Origin: Ferrimonas balearica
GTDB taxonomy: Bacteria; Pseudomonadota; Gammaproteobacteria; Enterobacterales; Shewanellaceae
Direction: 5' to 3'
NCBI RefSeq assembly: GCF_019802085.1
Contig: NZ_JAHVHV010000001.1
Coordinates: 1,366,874-1,430,873 of the forward strand
Length of the DNA stretch: 64,000 nt
In this document: positions 18,467 to 27,901 of the stretch, in pieces
How positions within the stretch are numbered: the stretch's first letter is position 1
How the letters are laid out: every line of letters begins with the position of its first letter
Made by a program: the position numbers and the translations under genes
Notes under the pieces: generated by a model
Databases searched by the model: none
Seen by the model: the letters and a program-made list of their open reading frames with translations, nothing else
Told to the model about the DNA's origin: nothing

Positions 18467-20241
18467 GCGTCCGCCTCCTTGCCGGTCAAAGGCGGCTCAG
18501 CTGCCCTGTCTTCCGGTGGCGTGTCCTCCACGCCCCAGTTGCTGGTCTGGGGCACGAAATCCTCCGGTGCCCCGGGCACCGAGTAATCGTAGGCCCAGCG
18601 GTACACCACCGGCAGGGCCGGCCCCCAGTTGCCGTGGCCCGGCGGGGTCTCCGGGGTCTGCCACTCCAGACTGGTGGCCCCCCAGGGGTTGGGCCCGGAC
18701 GCCCGCCCCTTGAAGTAGCTCCAGCCCAGGTTGAACAGGAACAGCAGCTGGCTGAAGCCGACGATCAGCGCCGCGACTGTGATAAAGGCGTTGAGGGTGG
18801 CCGCTTCCGGCGGCAGGAACTCGTAGTTCTCGTAGGCGTAGTAGCGCCGGGGCATCCCCAGCACGCCCAGGTAGTGCATGGGGAAGTAGATGGCCCAGGT
18901 GCCCAGGAAGGTGAGCCAGAAGTGCAGCTGACCCAGGGTGTCGTTGAGCATCCGACCGGTGATCTTGGGGTACCAGTGGTAGATCCCGGCGAAGATCACC
19001 AGGATCGGCGCCACCCCCATCACCATATGGAAGTGCGCCACCACGAAGTAGGTGTCCGACAGCGGCAGGTCCACCACCACGTTGCCCAAAAACAGGCCGG
19101 TCATGCCGCCAAAGACGAAGGTGAGGATAAAGGCGATGGAGAACAGCATGGGCACATTCAGGCGGATGTTGCCCCGCCACAGGGTCAGCACCCAGTTGTA
19201 CACCTTGATGGCGGTGGGCACGGCGATGATGAGGGTGGAGACGGCAAAGAAGAAGCCGAAATAGGGGTTCATGCCGGAGACGTACATGTGGTGGGCCCAG
19301 ACCACGAAGCTGAGTCCGCCGATGCCGACGATGGCCCACACCATCTGGCGGTAGCCGAAGATGTTTTTGCGGGCGTGGGTGCTGATGAGATCCGAAACGA
19401 TGCCGAAGGCCGGCAGGGCCACGATGTACACCTCGGGGTGGCCAAAGAACCAGAACAGGTGCTGGAACAGGATGGGGCTGCCGCCGCCGTAATCCAGCTG
19501 CTGACCCATGGAGACGATGGCCGGCATAAAGAAACTGGTGCCCAGCAGCTTGTCGAACAGCATCATCACCGCGCTGACAAAGAGCGCCGGGAAGGCCAGC
19601 AGGGCCAGCACCGTGGCGGTGAAGATCCCCCAGATGGAGAGCGGCATCCGCATCAGGCTCATGCCCCGGGTGCGCGCCTGAAGCACCGTGGTGACGTAGT
19701 TCAGGCCCCCCATGGTGGCCGCAGCGATGAAGATCGCCAGGGAGACCAGCATCAGGATGATGCCGCCGTCCACGCCGGGGGTGCCGGGCAGGATCGCCTG
19801 GGGCGGATAGAGGGTCCAGCCGGCACCGGAGGGGCCGCCGGTGACGAAGAAGCTGGCCATCAGCACCACCACCGCGAGGAAGTAGAACCAGAAGCTCAAC
19901 ATGTTGAGGAAGGGGAACACCATGTCCCGGGCGCCCACCATCAAGGGGATGAGGTAGTTGCCAAAGCCGCCGAGAAAGAGCGCGGTGAGCAGGTAGACCA
20001 CCATGATCATGCCGTGCATGGTGACCATCTGGTAGTACTCACCGGGGTCGATAAAGCTGAAGGTCTCCGGGAAGCCCAGCTGCAGGCGCATCAGCCCGGA
20101 GAGCACCAGGGCCACCAGGCCCACGGCGATCGCCGTCAGGGTGTACTGGATGGCGATGGTTTTGTGGTCCTGACTGAACACGTATTTCTGCCAAAACCCG
20201 AGTTCATGGTGTTCCATATGAATATCCTGTTGTGATGACAT
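18463..20241 (-). CDS. ctaD: Cytochrome c oxidase subunit I
   Basis: This is the catalytic subunit of the terminal oxidase, 592 residues with 12 or more membrane helices. The CuB ligands and cross-linked Tyr are in FGHPEVYIVALP, the CuB His pair in WAHHMYV, and the haem ligands in VAHFHMVMG. It reduces O2 to water and pumps protons in the inner membrane. The C-terminal tail of about 60 residues is polar and proline-rich. It lies 38 bases after the subunit II gene. Confidence 0.96.
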   Translation of the reverse strand: MSSQQDIHMEHHELGFWQKYVFSQDHKTIAIQYTLTAIAVGLVALVLSGLMRLQLGFPETFSFIDPGEYYQMVTMHGMIMVVYLLTALFLGGFGNYLIPLMVGARDMVFPFLNMLSFWFYFLAVVVLMASFFVTGGPSGAGWTLYPPQAILPGTPGVDGGIILMLVSLAIFIAAATMGGLNYVTTVLQARTRGMSLMRMPLSIWGIFTATVLALLAFPALFVSAVMMLFDKLLGTSFFMPAIVSMGQQLDYGGGSPILFQHLFWFFGHPEVYIVALPAFGIVSDLISTHARKNIFGYRQMVWAIVGIGGLSFVVWAHHMYVSGMNPYFGFFFAVSTLIIAVPTAIKVYNWVLTLWRGNIRLNVPMLFSIAFILTFVFGGMTGLFLGNVVVDLPLSDTYFVVAHFHMVMGVAPILVIFAGIYHWYPKITGRMLNDTLGQLHFWLTFLGTWAIYFPMHYLGVLGMPRRYYAYENYEFLPPEAATLNAFITVAALIVGFSQLLFLFNLGWSYFKGRASGPNPWGATSLEWQTPETPPGHGNWGPALPVVYRWAYDYSVPGAPEDFVPQTSNWGVEDTPPEDRAAEPPLTGKEADA

Positions 20242-20279
20242 CCCGCACCCTCGTGTTGGCCTATCCTGCGCCGTGGTTA

Positions 20280-21734
20280 TTAATCCTTCAGTTCCTGGAT
20301 AAAGGTCACCAGAGCCTGGATCTCTTCCTCGCTCAAGGACACCGGCGGCATCACCGGGGGATAACCCTCCACCACCTCCACCGCCGGTTCGACGATGGCC
20401 CGTCGCAAGTACTCCGCGTCCGCCACCACCGTCTCACCGGTGATGAGAACCCGTTCGCTGTCCGCCAGCCCCTGCCAGGTGGGGCCGATCATCGCCGACC
20501 CATCGACGCTGTGGCAGGCCAGGCAGCCCTTGGCCTGGGCCAGATCCAATCCGGTGAGCGGCGCACTGGGGGCGGCGCTGTCCGCGCTGCCGGTCACCGG
20601 CGGAGGCGCGACGGGCTCGGCGTCCATCGGTGCCCCGCCCTTCTCCTTCATGTAGGCGATGAGCGCGCCGATCTGCTCATCGGTCAGGTCATAGGGGGGC
20701 ATGACGTTGGCGTAGCCCTGGACAATCTGCACCGCCGGTTCGCGAATCGACTGGGCCAGGTAGGCCTCGTCCGCCACCACGCTGGTGCCGTCAGTCATCA
20801 CCCCTTCCCGGCCATAGATCCCCTGCCAGCTGGGCCCCAGGGGGCTGGAGGCAAAACCGTGACAGCCCATGCAGCCCTGCTCGGTGGCCAGTTTCTCCCC
20901 CTCCCGGGCCAGGGGGCTCAGGCTGGTCTGACTCAGGGCCAGCTGGGCCTCGGCAAAGGTGGGCTGCTGGGCCAGCCAGAGGTCATACTCGGCCTGGGGC
21001 TGCACCACCACCATGCCGCGCATGTTGTAGTGGCCCACCCCGCAGTACTCGGCACAGAGGATCTCAAACTCACCGGCCACCGTGGGGGTGAACCAGAAGG
21101 AGGAGACGATGCCCGGAACGGCGTCCATCTTGGTGCGGAACTGGGGCACGTAGAAGTTGTGCAGCACATCCAGCGAGCGCAACTGGGCGTGCACCGGCTT
21201 GTCCAGCTCCAGGTGGAGGGTGGGAGAGAGCACCAGGCGATCGTCCTGGGCGGTGGGGTCCAGGGGGTCCAGGCCGTAGGGGTTGTCGGCGCTGATAAGC
21301 TTGACGTCGGTTTTGCCCAGTACGCCGTCGGCACCGGGCAATCGGAAGGCCCAGCCCCACTGCTTGGCCATCGCCTCCACCGGCAGGGCATCGTCCGGCA
21401 CCGAGACCACATCGTTGTAGACGTAGAGGCCCGGGGCCAGCATCGCCACGATCCCCACCGCCGAGAGGCCCGTCAGCCACAGCTCCAGCTTCTTGTTCTC
21501 CGGCTCGTAGTCGGCGGTGCGATCCGGCCGGTAGCGGAACTTGATGAGGGCATAGACGGTGAAGATCATCACCGCCAGGAACACCGCCCCGGTCACCAGC
21601 AGGGTGATGCCGATGGTCAGGTCGATGTCGCCCCAGTTACTGGCGAGGGGGGGAAGATCCCAGGGGCCGGCGAAATGAAACACTACAGACGCCAGCAGGA
21701 TCAGCACCAAGACGATGGCAATGGCCATAGGCAA
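20280..21734 (-). CDS. ctaC: Cytochrome c oxidase subunit II with two fused cytochrome c domains
   Basis: This is a 484-residue subunit. A signal anchor and two helices lead into a cupredoxin domain with the CuA ligands H192, C227, C231, H235 and M238 (CAEYCGVGHYNM). Two cytochrome c domains follow, with C288-x2-C291-H292 (GCMGCHG) and C404-x2-C407-H408 (GCLACHS); each has an MPP motif that can supply the axial Met. A Pro/Ala/Ser linker separates them. This defines a caa3-type (two-haem-c) oxidase able to carry its own electron donor chain. It is first gene of the operon. Confidence 0.95.
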   Translation of the reverse strand: MPMAIAIVLVLILLASVVFHFAGPWDLPPLASNWGDIDLTIGITLLVTGAVFLAVMIFTVYALIKFRYRPDRTADYEPENKKLELWLTGLSAVGIVAMLAPGLYVYNDVVSVPDDALPVEAMAKQWGWAFRLPGADGVLGKTDVKLISADNPYGLDPLDPTAQDDRLVLSPTLHLELDKPVHAQLRSLDVLHNFYVPQFRTKMDAVPGIVSSFWFTPTVAGEFEILCAEYCGVGHYNMRGMVVVQPQAEYDLWLAQQPTFAEAQLALSQTSLSPLAREGEKLATEQGCMGCHGFASSPLGPSWQGIYGREGVMTDGTSVVADEAYLAQSIREPAVQIVQGYANVMPPYDLTDEQIGALIAYMKEKGGAPMDAEPVAPPPVTGSADSAAPSAPLTGLDLAQAKGCLACHSVDGSAMIGPTWQGLADSERVLITGETVVADAEYLRRAIVEPAVEVVEGYPPVMPPVSLSEEEIQALVTFIQELKD

Positions 21735-22290
21735 TCACTCTCCCGAAAGGTTCGCCCCGTTGTCTGGGGCGTCGATTCGATTGCATCCTGCCTACGCCAA
21801 GGCAACCACTTGGATGGTAACGAAATTACTCTGAAGGCTAGGCGCAGTTGTCGGGTTTCGCTAGTTTTGCCCCGCCAAGTGGCTGACGAGGCTCAGCAAA
21901 ATCGACTTATGCCGGAGTGCGGGCAGCAAAAAAGTACATCGAACAAATAATCAGAACGAGAACTTAGAAAGCCTTGAGGAGTGCGTTCCGCAAGGCTTTA
22001 TCTGAATGTTGGCCAGGTAATCTCACTTCCTTACCTGTTAGGTGGTCAGCGAGCATCGGAGAGTTGGGAATGTCAGGCAGCATATAGCCGCTTTCAATCT
22101 GAGTTCTGGCCCTACTGTGGCAGTTTCCCAATCACCTCTCGAAAAATCGATGTCCGCTACCACAGCACGAACAGGGCACCCAGAAAATAACTGAAGATGT
22201 TGATTAAGCGCCTCCTTGCGCCCCTAAACAGTCTTTGCCAGTTTGAATGCCCCTGCCCTCTTGGACTGCTCCAGATTACGCCTGCTCAGG
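21735..22290. other. Intergenic region between oxidase and serine hydrolase genes
   Basis: About 550 bases with no supported gene. Composition shifts from GC-rich to roughly 50% GC, marking the edge of the lower-GC block to the right. The part near 21735-21800 must hold the ctaC promoter. A symmetric hairpin lies at 21968-21999. Confidence 0.5.
21968..21999. terminator. Bidirectional terminator-like hairpin
   Basis: AAAGCCTTGAGG and CCGCAAGGCTTT form a near-perfect stem with an 8-base loop, with short A/T runs on both sides. It lies between divergent transcription of the oxidase and the end of the serine hydrolase gene. Confidence 0.5.
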
Positions 22291-23667
22291 CTATGGAGCG
22301 GGTGATTCGTTGATGGCTTTGACGATGGCCCGGGCCATTGATTCTTCCTGGTCATTGCCGTCACCGGTTGAGAACCAGGCCACAACAGTGTTACTGGCTG
22401 GAGAGATGTAAATGCCCTGGCCACCAACACCGGCCTTGTACATGTCCCCTTCTGAAGTTACCGCATCCCACTGGTAGCGGTTGCTGATGTTGCCCGCGTC
22501 ATCGGCGAAGGACTTGGTCAATTTCTCACCCAGGAAGCCTTTGGCGTACTGTTCGATGTACTTGCGCTCATGGATCTTGCCCATGATGGCATCCGGGATG
22601 ATTTTCTCACCGGCCAGTTGCTCAGCACTTGGCGTAAACGCCATGCCAAAGCGAGCCAGGTCGCGCAGTGAGGAGTTCACGCCCATAAAACCCAGGGTAT
22701 TGCCGGACGGGCTGACCAGGTAGTAAGCGTCGTGCTCCATGCCCAGCTTACTCCAGACTTTCTCGGCGAACAGCTCAGACAGTGGCTTGTCAGCAACCCG
22801 CTCCACGATACGGTTGATCACGAAGGTATTGATCGAGTTGTACTCAAAGACCCGGTGGCCAGGCGTTTTGCGCTCCATGGAACCCAGTACATCAGACCAG
22901 CTTTCGTTGCGGCCACGCACGTCCGGTGCCATACCAATGGCATCGGTCGCTGCCCAGCGGTACCAGATCTGATCGGGGTTGGTACGTGAGTCCTGGATGG
23001 CTTCGTCATGCTCTGTGCCGTTGAGACCAGCCGCCATATCCAGGGCTTCTTCGACCTTAACGGTATCCCACACTGAGCCTTTCAGCTCTTCCAGGTAGTG
23101 GCTTACAGGCTTCTGGGTATCCACCTTGCCCTCCTGCTCGAGCATGGCCAGCATGGTCGACCCGGTCACTTTTGAGACCGACATCCACAGGTGCTTGTCT
23201 TCTGGACGCATGGTCTTATAGCGCTCAAACACGATTTGGCCATCCTTCACAACAACCATGGCATCAATCGGCTTGGTTTCGAAGTGCTGGTCAACCGAAA
23301 TCATCTTGCCATCGCGATTGTTCATGTATTCGACGTCGTTGATACCGGCATCAATCGCGTAGGGCAGTTCAGATACCTGGCCGCTGCGAGGCACCTGCAC
23401 CGAGGGATAAAACTTCGACATATTTACCCAGGCAAACTCAGTTTGCGCCGAGGGGAACTGGATCTTCACCTTATTTTCAGGCTGGTTAAAAAAGCTGCTG
23501 ATCTCCAAAATCTTTGGCACCGAAAGAGACGTGCTTAATTCACTCGGGTTCACCAGAGTTGGCCCGTCAGGGTTGATCATGGTTTTTGCAGCAATGGCTC
23601 CTGAAAATGTCAGTGCACTGCACAGCGCAACAGTTACTGCCAGTTTGTTGGCCTTAAAGGGTTTCAT
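22291..23667 (-). CDS. Exported serine hydrolase, class C beta-lactamase family
   Basis: This is a 458-residue protein with a signal peptide (about residues 1-27, cut near AIAAK). The catalytic S-x-x-K is S163-V-S-K166, with a YNS motif about 115 residues later as the likely second motif. This fold includes class C beta-lactamases, DD-peptidases and esterases, and the substrate cannot be told from sequence. It is a tandem paralog of the gene at 23793-25166. GC content is lower than the backbone, suggesting the pair was acquired. Confidence 0.85.
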   Translation of the reverse strand: MKPFKANKLAVTVALCSALTFSGAIAAKTMINPDGPTLVNPSELSTSLSVPKILEISSFFNQPENKVKIQFPSAQTEFAWVNMSKFYPSVQVPRSGQVSELPYAIDAGINDVEYMNNRDGKMISVDQHFETKPIDAMVVVKDGQIVFERYKTMRPEDKHLWMSVSKVTGSTMLAMLEQEGKVDTQKPVSHYLEELKGSVWDTVKVEEALDMAAGLNGTEHDEAIQDSRTNPDQIWYRWAATDAIGMAPDVRGRNESWSDVLGSMERKTPGHRVFEYNSINTFVINRIVERVADKPLSELFAEKVWSKLGMEHDAYYLVSPSGNTLGFMGVNSSLRDLARFGMAFTPSAEQLAGEKIIPDAIMGKIHERKYIEQYAKGFLGEKLTKSFADDAGNISNRYQWDAVTSEGDMYKAGVGGQGIYISPASNTVVAWFSTGDGNDQEESMARAIVKAINESPAP

Positions 23668-23792
23668 GTTATCTCCAGAAAATACAGACCAGCCAGAACC
23701 GCACCATTATTGGCGCCACATTGGTCAGGCCTGTATTAATTTAATTAGGATTTTAATTGGCCCTTTGTTAACAAATACAAAGGGCATTTACG

Positions 23793-25166
23793 TTACTTGT
23801 CTGCCAGTTGTTTTGCCGCTTCGCGCAGATAACCTGGGATCAGGTCCGGCGTCAGGTAAACCGGTGAGGTCGAGTAGGCGACGCCCACCACGTCGCGGGC
23901 GGGGTCTACGTACAGGCTCTGGTAGAGGTTGCCGTGTTTAAACATGGCACCGTCGTCCCAGACGGCATCCCACTGGTGCGAGTTGTAGATTGGCATGTCC
24001 AGACCGAAGGCCGCTTGCACCCATGAATGGTGAGTAAAATCACCGGCCATATAGGCTTCGTGGTTGCCGCCTTTTTGCATCTGCTCAATCACCTGTGTCG
24101 GAACGACAGGCGCCTTGGCGACCGTGTTCCAGCTTGGCGTGAAGATCAGACCGTAACGAGCCAGATCGTCCAGGCGGCTGTTGATCATGCCGTAGGCTAC
24201 CGCGTGGCCCGCCGGCGTAATGTTGATCTGTGCTGAGGCACGGGCACCAATCTTGGACCAGATGCGATCTTCGAACACCTGGGTGTAGGGTTGTTGCTCG
24301 ACATTTTCGATGGCCACACCCAGAACCTTGGTCACGGTCGAGCTGTAGCGGGCGACCTTGCCGGGCTCTTCGCCCTCAAGCGGGACAACATCACGCAGGA
24401 CCTGCATCTCATCTTCAATCTCGCCCTGGGGATTGGGCACGTTGAAGTCCGCAGACAGCATGCGCTGGAACACCGAGTTCGGGTCCAGGGTATTGGCCGC
24501 GTTTTCGCTGATATCCAGGCCCGACGCCATGTTGATGGCATCCAGCAGGCTCACCTTATCCCACTCGGTGCCTTTCAGCTCTGGCACGTACTGGGTGATC
24601 GGCTTGCTGGTATCCACTTTGCCTTCCATTTCCAGCATGGTCAGGATGGTACCAACCGCTGTCTTGGAAACAGACGCCCAGATATGGGTCTGCTCTGGGT
24701 TCATACCCGGGAAGGACTCATACACGACCTCACCACCTTTGAGGATCATGATGCCCTGCACACGTGTTTTATCGTCGTGAATGTACTCGCCCAGACTTAC
24801 GGATTGCTCCCCATCGCCCATAACAAAAGTCAGGTCATTCAGTGAGCTGTCGATATTACGCTTGAGTGGGCTTACCTCACCGTGCGGCATGGCAAGCGCA
24901 GAGGGCATAAACTCCGTCATCTTGATGGTGTAGTACAACGCATGATCACCCCCCATCTGCATGTGGAAGTTGCCAAATTTGTCACGTGCTTCATCAATAA
25001 AGGGCTGATCAAAACCTGTTTTAACCTGGGTTACAGGGATCTCAGGTTTAGCGCCTGGTACCTTCAGAGCCTCTTCCAGGGGGGATGTTTCGGCAATAGC
25101 CATGGATGCGGCTATTACGCCAGCCACTAACAAGGCGGCACGACTGAGTTTGTACACTGATTTCAT
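23793..25166 (-). CDS. Exported serine hydrolase, class C beta-lactamase family (paralog)
   Basis: This is a 457-residue protein from ATG 25166, which follows AGGAAACC. The longer frame to 25241 lacks a signal-like start. It has a signal peptide of about 25 residues (…MAIAET), S165-V-S-K168 as the nucleophile/base pair and a YSS motif further on. It shares layout with its neighbour at 22291-23667 (both have an IWASVSK/LWMSVSK block and a C-terminal NxHQWDAV/NRYQWDAV motif). The pair lies divergent to an AraC-type gene that probably controls it. Confidence 0.85.
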   Translation of the reverse strand: MKSVYKLSRAALLVAGVIAASMAIAETSPLEEALKVPGAKPEIPVTQVKTGFDQPFIDEARDKFGNFHMQMGGDHALYYTIKMTEFMPSALAMPHGEVSPLKRNIDSSLNDLTFVMGDGEQSVSLGEYIHDDKTRVQGIMILKGGEVVYESFPGMNPEQTHIWASVSKTAVGTILTMLEMEGKVDTSKPITQYVPELKGTEWDKVSLLDAINMASGLDISENAANTLDPNSVFQRMLSADFNVPNPQGEIEDEMQVLRDVVPLEGEEPGKVARYSSTVTKVLGVAIENVEQQPYTQVFEDRIWSKIGARASAQINITPAGHAVAYGMINSRLDDLARYGLIFTPSWNTVAKAPVVPTQVIEQMQKGGNHEAYMAGDFTHHSWVQAAFGLDMPIYNSHQWDAVWDDGAMFKHGNLYQSLYVDPARDVVGVAYSTSPVYLTPDLIPGYLREAAKQLADK

Positions 25167-25583
25167 GATCGGTTTCCTAAAAATGAATATAGAGTTGGCT
25201 TTAAACTTCCAAGTTATAAGTACAAGGCTTAACTCCAACATCAGACAAATCAGTCATTAGGAGTGCCAGCCAAGAGTTGATTAATTAGAAATAGGACTTG
25301 TCATCGGCCCAGACAACGGTGCCGCCTTATTCTAATTTCAAGCTATGAGAGCTAATTGTGGACTCTTTATTTTCCGGTCGAATTATGCCTCGCCGTTGCC
25401 TTTCTTAATAATCCGACCAGCCTTATGGTTGAACTATTGCCACGCAGCGGGAGGCATCGACAATAATTCGCCTATCGAGTCGATTTATTAATGTTTTGCA
25501 TCTCCCCGCATCAACTGGGGGGGATTCTATGAGGTGTGCTAACATCGAGATAGGTCATCTGGGGACATTAGGAAGCTGCTGGC
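25167..25583. promoter_or_regulatory. Divergent regulatory region, serine hydrolases / AraC gene
   Basis: About 417 AT-rich bases between divergent genes. It must carry the promoters of the hydrolase pair and the AraC-type gene. I see no strong operator. AT-rich half-sites near 25460-25495 (AATAATTCG, GATTTATTAATG) are the best candidates for regulator binding. Confidence 0.45.
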
Positions 25584-26543
25584 ATGGCAATGAATACACG
25601 GGCCTTGCATCTAACATCGTCCAATACCATGGGATTCTATATTCACTACTTTGAACGGCATCGGATCCCGTGGCGGGAGGAGGCAGAGCTACAGGGCTTA
25701 CCGACCGATATCTCTTCGTATGAGAAATGGCTGCCGATCGAGAACACCTGCCTGTTCATTCAGTCCATGCGATCGAAATGCCCAAGGCTGATGTCGATAG
25801 AAGTGGGAAAAGACGCGGCCAAGTGGTTGCTGCATCAAGACAGGGAAATTGTTGATAAAGATGCCAGCTTTCAGCAGACCATGGCTGCCATCATGACCAA
25901 CTCGGCGAAGATGAGCCGACAGTTAACGTACTGGCTGGAAATGGTCGACGGATACTGGTGTCTGTGCAGCCGCGGCAATTTGCGACCCGGCTTTCCGGGC
26001 TATGCCGAGATCGAATGGCATCGAATTGCGGGATTGATCGGGGTTTGCCAGCACTGGCTTGGCAGGGACTGGCTTCCTAAACGGGTTCAAATGACTACCG
26101 CCAGGCATCTTGGGGCCCATTACGACAGCGAGTATCCCGGGACCTGGTTCGAGTATGACTGTACTTTTGCCCTGATTGAGCTTCCGGATATCGGCGGGTT
26201 TCAACCACTGGCCAGTGATAACTTTAAATCCCACGGGCTCCAGGAGGTCTTACTGCTGGCGGATACCTATGCTCACCTTCCAAGCTTTACCATCGACTGG
26301 CTCGCCTCGCTATTTGGCACCACCCGAAAGACGCTATACCGGTTCTTCAAGCAACATGGGATCTCTTTCACCCAGATCAAGGATGAGGCCAGGTTTAAGA
26401 AGGCCAGCTACCTGCTGCAGCAAACCGACTATGCCATCAGTGATATCGCCTACCGGGTCGGCTACAACGATACCTCGAACTTTAACCGGGCGATGAAAAC
26501 CTGGTCGGGGAAAAGCGCGGCTCAGTTTCGCAAGTCTGGATAG
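25584..26543 (+). CDS. AraC-family transcriptional regulator
   Basis: This is a 319-residue regulator. An N-terminal ligand-binding domain of the arabinose-binding-like type used by many catabolic regulators covers about residues 15-200. A C-terminal AraC double helix-turn-helix follows (about 225-315; WLASLFGTTRKTLYRFFKQHG, then ISDIAYRVGYNDTSNFNRAMKTWSG). It is transcribed away from the two serine hydrolase genes and shares their lower GC content, so it is probably their dedicated regulator. The inducer is unknown. Confidence 0.9.
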   Translation: MAMNTRALHLTSSNTMGFYIHYFERHRIPWREEAELQGLPTDISSYEKWLPIENTCLFIQSMRSKCPRLMSIEVGKDAAKWLLHQDREIVDKDASFQQTMAAIMTNSAKMSRQLTYWLEMVDGYWCLCSRGNLRPGFPGYAEIEWHRIAGLIGVCQHWLGRDWLPKRVQMTTARHLGAHYDSEYPGTWFEYDCTFALIELPDIGGFQPLASDNFKSHGLQEVLLLADTYAHLPSFTIDWLASLFGTTRKTLYRFFKQHGISFTQIKDEARFKKASYLLQQTDYAISDIAYRVGYNDTSNFNRAMKTWSGKSAAQFRKSG

Positions 26544-26593
26544 CACTGATCATGACAGGCGCGGTAGCAAGTATGGCTCTGTCAGTTGAAAGC

Positions 26594-26620
26594 AAAAAAG
26601 GCCCCGGAACGGGGCCTTTT
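26594..26620. terminator. Bidirectional terminator
   Basis: AAAAAAGGCCCC and GGGGCCTTTT pair around GGAAC. It lies between convergent genes and has A and T runs on both sides, so it can stop transcription from both. Confidence 0.9.
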
Positions 26621-26636
26621 CGTGTCGGAGCTGGAC

Positions 26637-27770
26637 TTAACGGCGGGTGTAGAGGGCAAAGGCCGGATGGGCCCGCAGGATGTCCATGCTGCCGCGCAGG
26701 CTGAAGGGGTAGCCGCACAGGGTGAAGTTGCCCCGCATCGCCACGTCGTAGACGATGTCCGAGGTGTCCAGCGGCGAGAAGTAGGCGTAGTACACGTCCC
26801 CCGGCCACACCTCCACCTTCACGGCCCGGTAGCTGTTGCCGTTGTTAAACCGCATCTGGGCGCACTGGCGCTCCCCTTTGGCGGTGAGCAGCGACCAGAT
26901 CTCCCCCTGGGCGGAGGGATCGCCGGGCCATTTCACGATGATGCCGTCCTGGTTCATCAGCAGCTCATAGGTGTCCGGCATGGCCACCTGGTGTTCAAAC
27001 ACCGGCACCTCGGGCTTGGCCACCTCCACCACCTCGGCACTGGCCGCGGTGTCGGCTCCGCCCTTGGGCCAGAAGCTCACCGCCAGGCTGAGCAGCACAA
27101 CAACACCAACAATGCCGGCCAGGGGTTTCCACTGTTTTTGCAGCAGCGGCAGCACCGTCGCAGCAACGCGCTTGAGCAGGCCTGTGATGTCCAGGCCCTT
27201 GGGTTCGTCGTCCCAGTAACTGGGATCCGGCTGGGCCGCCTGGGGCTCGGGGATCACCGTGGGCGCATTGCCGCGCCCATCCAGGGAGGGTTCCACCCGG
27301 CCCTGGTAGCGGGCCACCGGCGCATCCTGATGCAGCGCGGAGAGGTCCACCGGACCGCTGTAGCCCCAAACCCCTTCGTCGCCGGGGGCGAATCGGCCCC
27401 GGTTGCGGCTGACGGGGAACGCAGAGAGCAGTGCAGCGAAGCCCAGGTAGGCAGCGCCGGCCAGAGTGGCCCAAAGGCTAAAGGGCGACAGGGTCTGCAC
27501 CACGGCGAAAAGTCCCCACAGGCCCAGAGCCGGCCAGGCCAGGGTGGCAGGCCGAGCACTGTCGTTCAGCCGGCGCCGGGCCGCCGCCAGGCTCAGCGCC
27601 GCACCGGGCAGCGCCAGGCCAAGTCCCACAATAAGGCGCGTGGCGGGCTGGGCCGCGACAAACAGCGCCACCCACAGCAGCAACACCGCCACCAGCGAGA
27701 GGTGGACCAGCGCGCTACGAAGGCGGCTATCCCGACCCTGGATACAAAATAGGGACTTCAAAAAGGGCAC
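26637..27770 (-). CDS. DUF805-like membrane protein with C-terminal periplasmic-type domain
   Basis: This is a 377-residue protein. The N-terminal part (about residues 1-120) resembles DUF805, with an IQGRDSRLR segment, paired helices and a RRRLND motif. A polar middle region follows, then another membrane helix at about 238-258, then a C-terminal domain with repeated Cys (QCAQMRF, TLCGYPF). I place the start at GTG 27770, six bases after AGAGGA. An upstream TTG at 27836 would lie next to the structured element at 27821-27882. The function is unknown. Confidence 0.7.
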   Translation of the reverse strand: MPFLKSLFCIQGRDSRLRSALVHLSLVAVLLLWVALFVAAQPATRLIVGLGLALPGAALSLAAARRRLNDSARPATLAWPALGLWGLFAVVQTLSPFSLWATLAGAAYLGFAALLSAFPVSRNRGRFAPGDEGVWGYSGPVDLSALHQDAPVARYQGRVEPSLDGRGNAPTVIPEPQAAQPDPSYWDDEPKGLDITGLLKRVAATVLPLLQKQWKPLAGIVGVVVLLSLAVSFWPKGGADTAASAEVVEVAKPEVPVFEHQVAMPDTYELLMNQDGIIVKWPGDPSAQGEIWSLLTAKGERQCAQMRFNNGNSYRAVKVEVWPGDVYYAYFSPLDTSDIVYDVAMRGNFTLCGYPFSLRGSMDILRAHPAFALYTRR

Positions 27771-27820
27771 AAAAATTCCTCTAAACACAACAGCTAAAGG
27801 GGATAGGGTCTGAGAGTACC

Positions 27821-27882
27821 CGATCCGGCTGCGCAAGTCAGCGAACCGGGCTCGACCCGGCTCGGCAACGCGAACCGGATCG
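27821..27882. repeat. Nested inverted repeat
   Basis: The outer arms CGATCCGG (27821-27828) and CCGGATCG (27875-27882) are perfect. An inner hairpin CCGGG-CTCGA-CCCGG occupies 27846-27860. It lies in the gap between two minus-strand genes and has no U-run. Confidence 0.6.
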
Positions 27883-27901
27883 TTAGACGGGCCTAAACCC
27901 G

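Noticed and set aside
18634-20235. 533-codon + frame opposite the oxidase subunit I gene
   Set aside because: The translation is His/Gly/Glu/Asp-rich antisense of ctaD without any motif.
20232-21950. 572-codon + frame opposite oxidase subunit II
   Set aside because: It is an antisense shadow; the coding signal and haem/CuA motifs are all on the minus strand.
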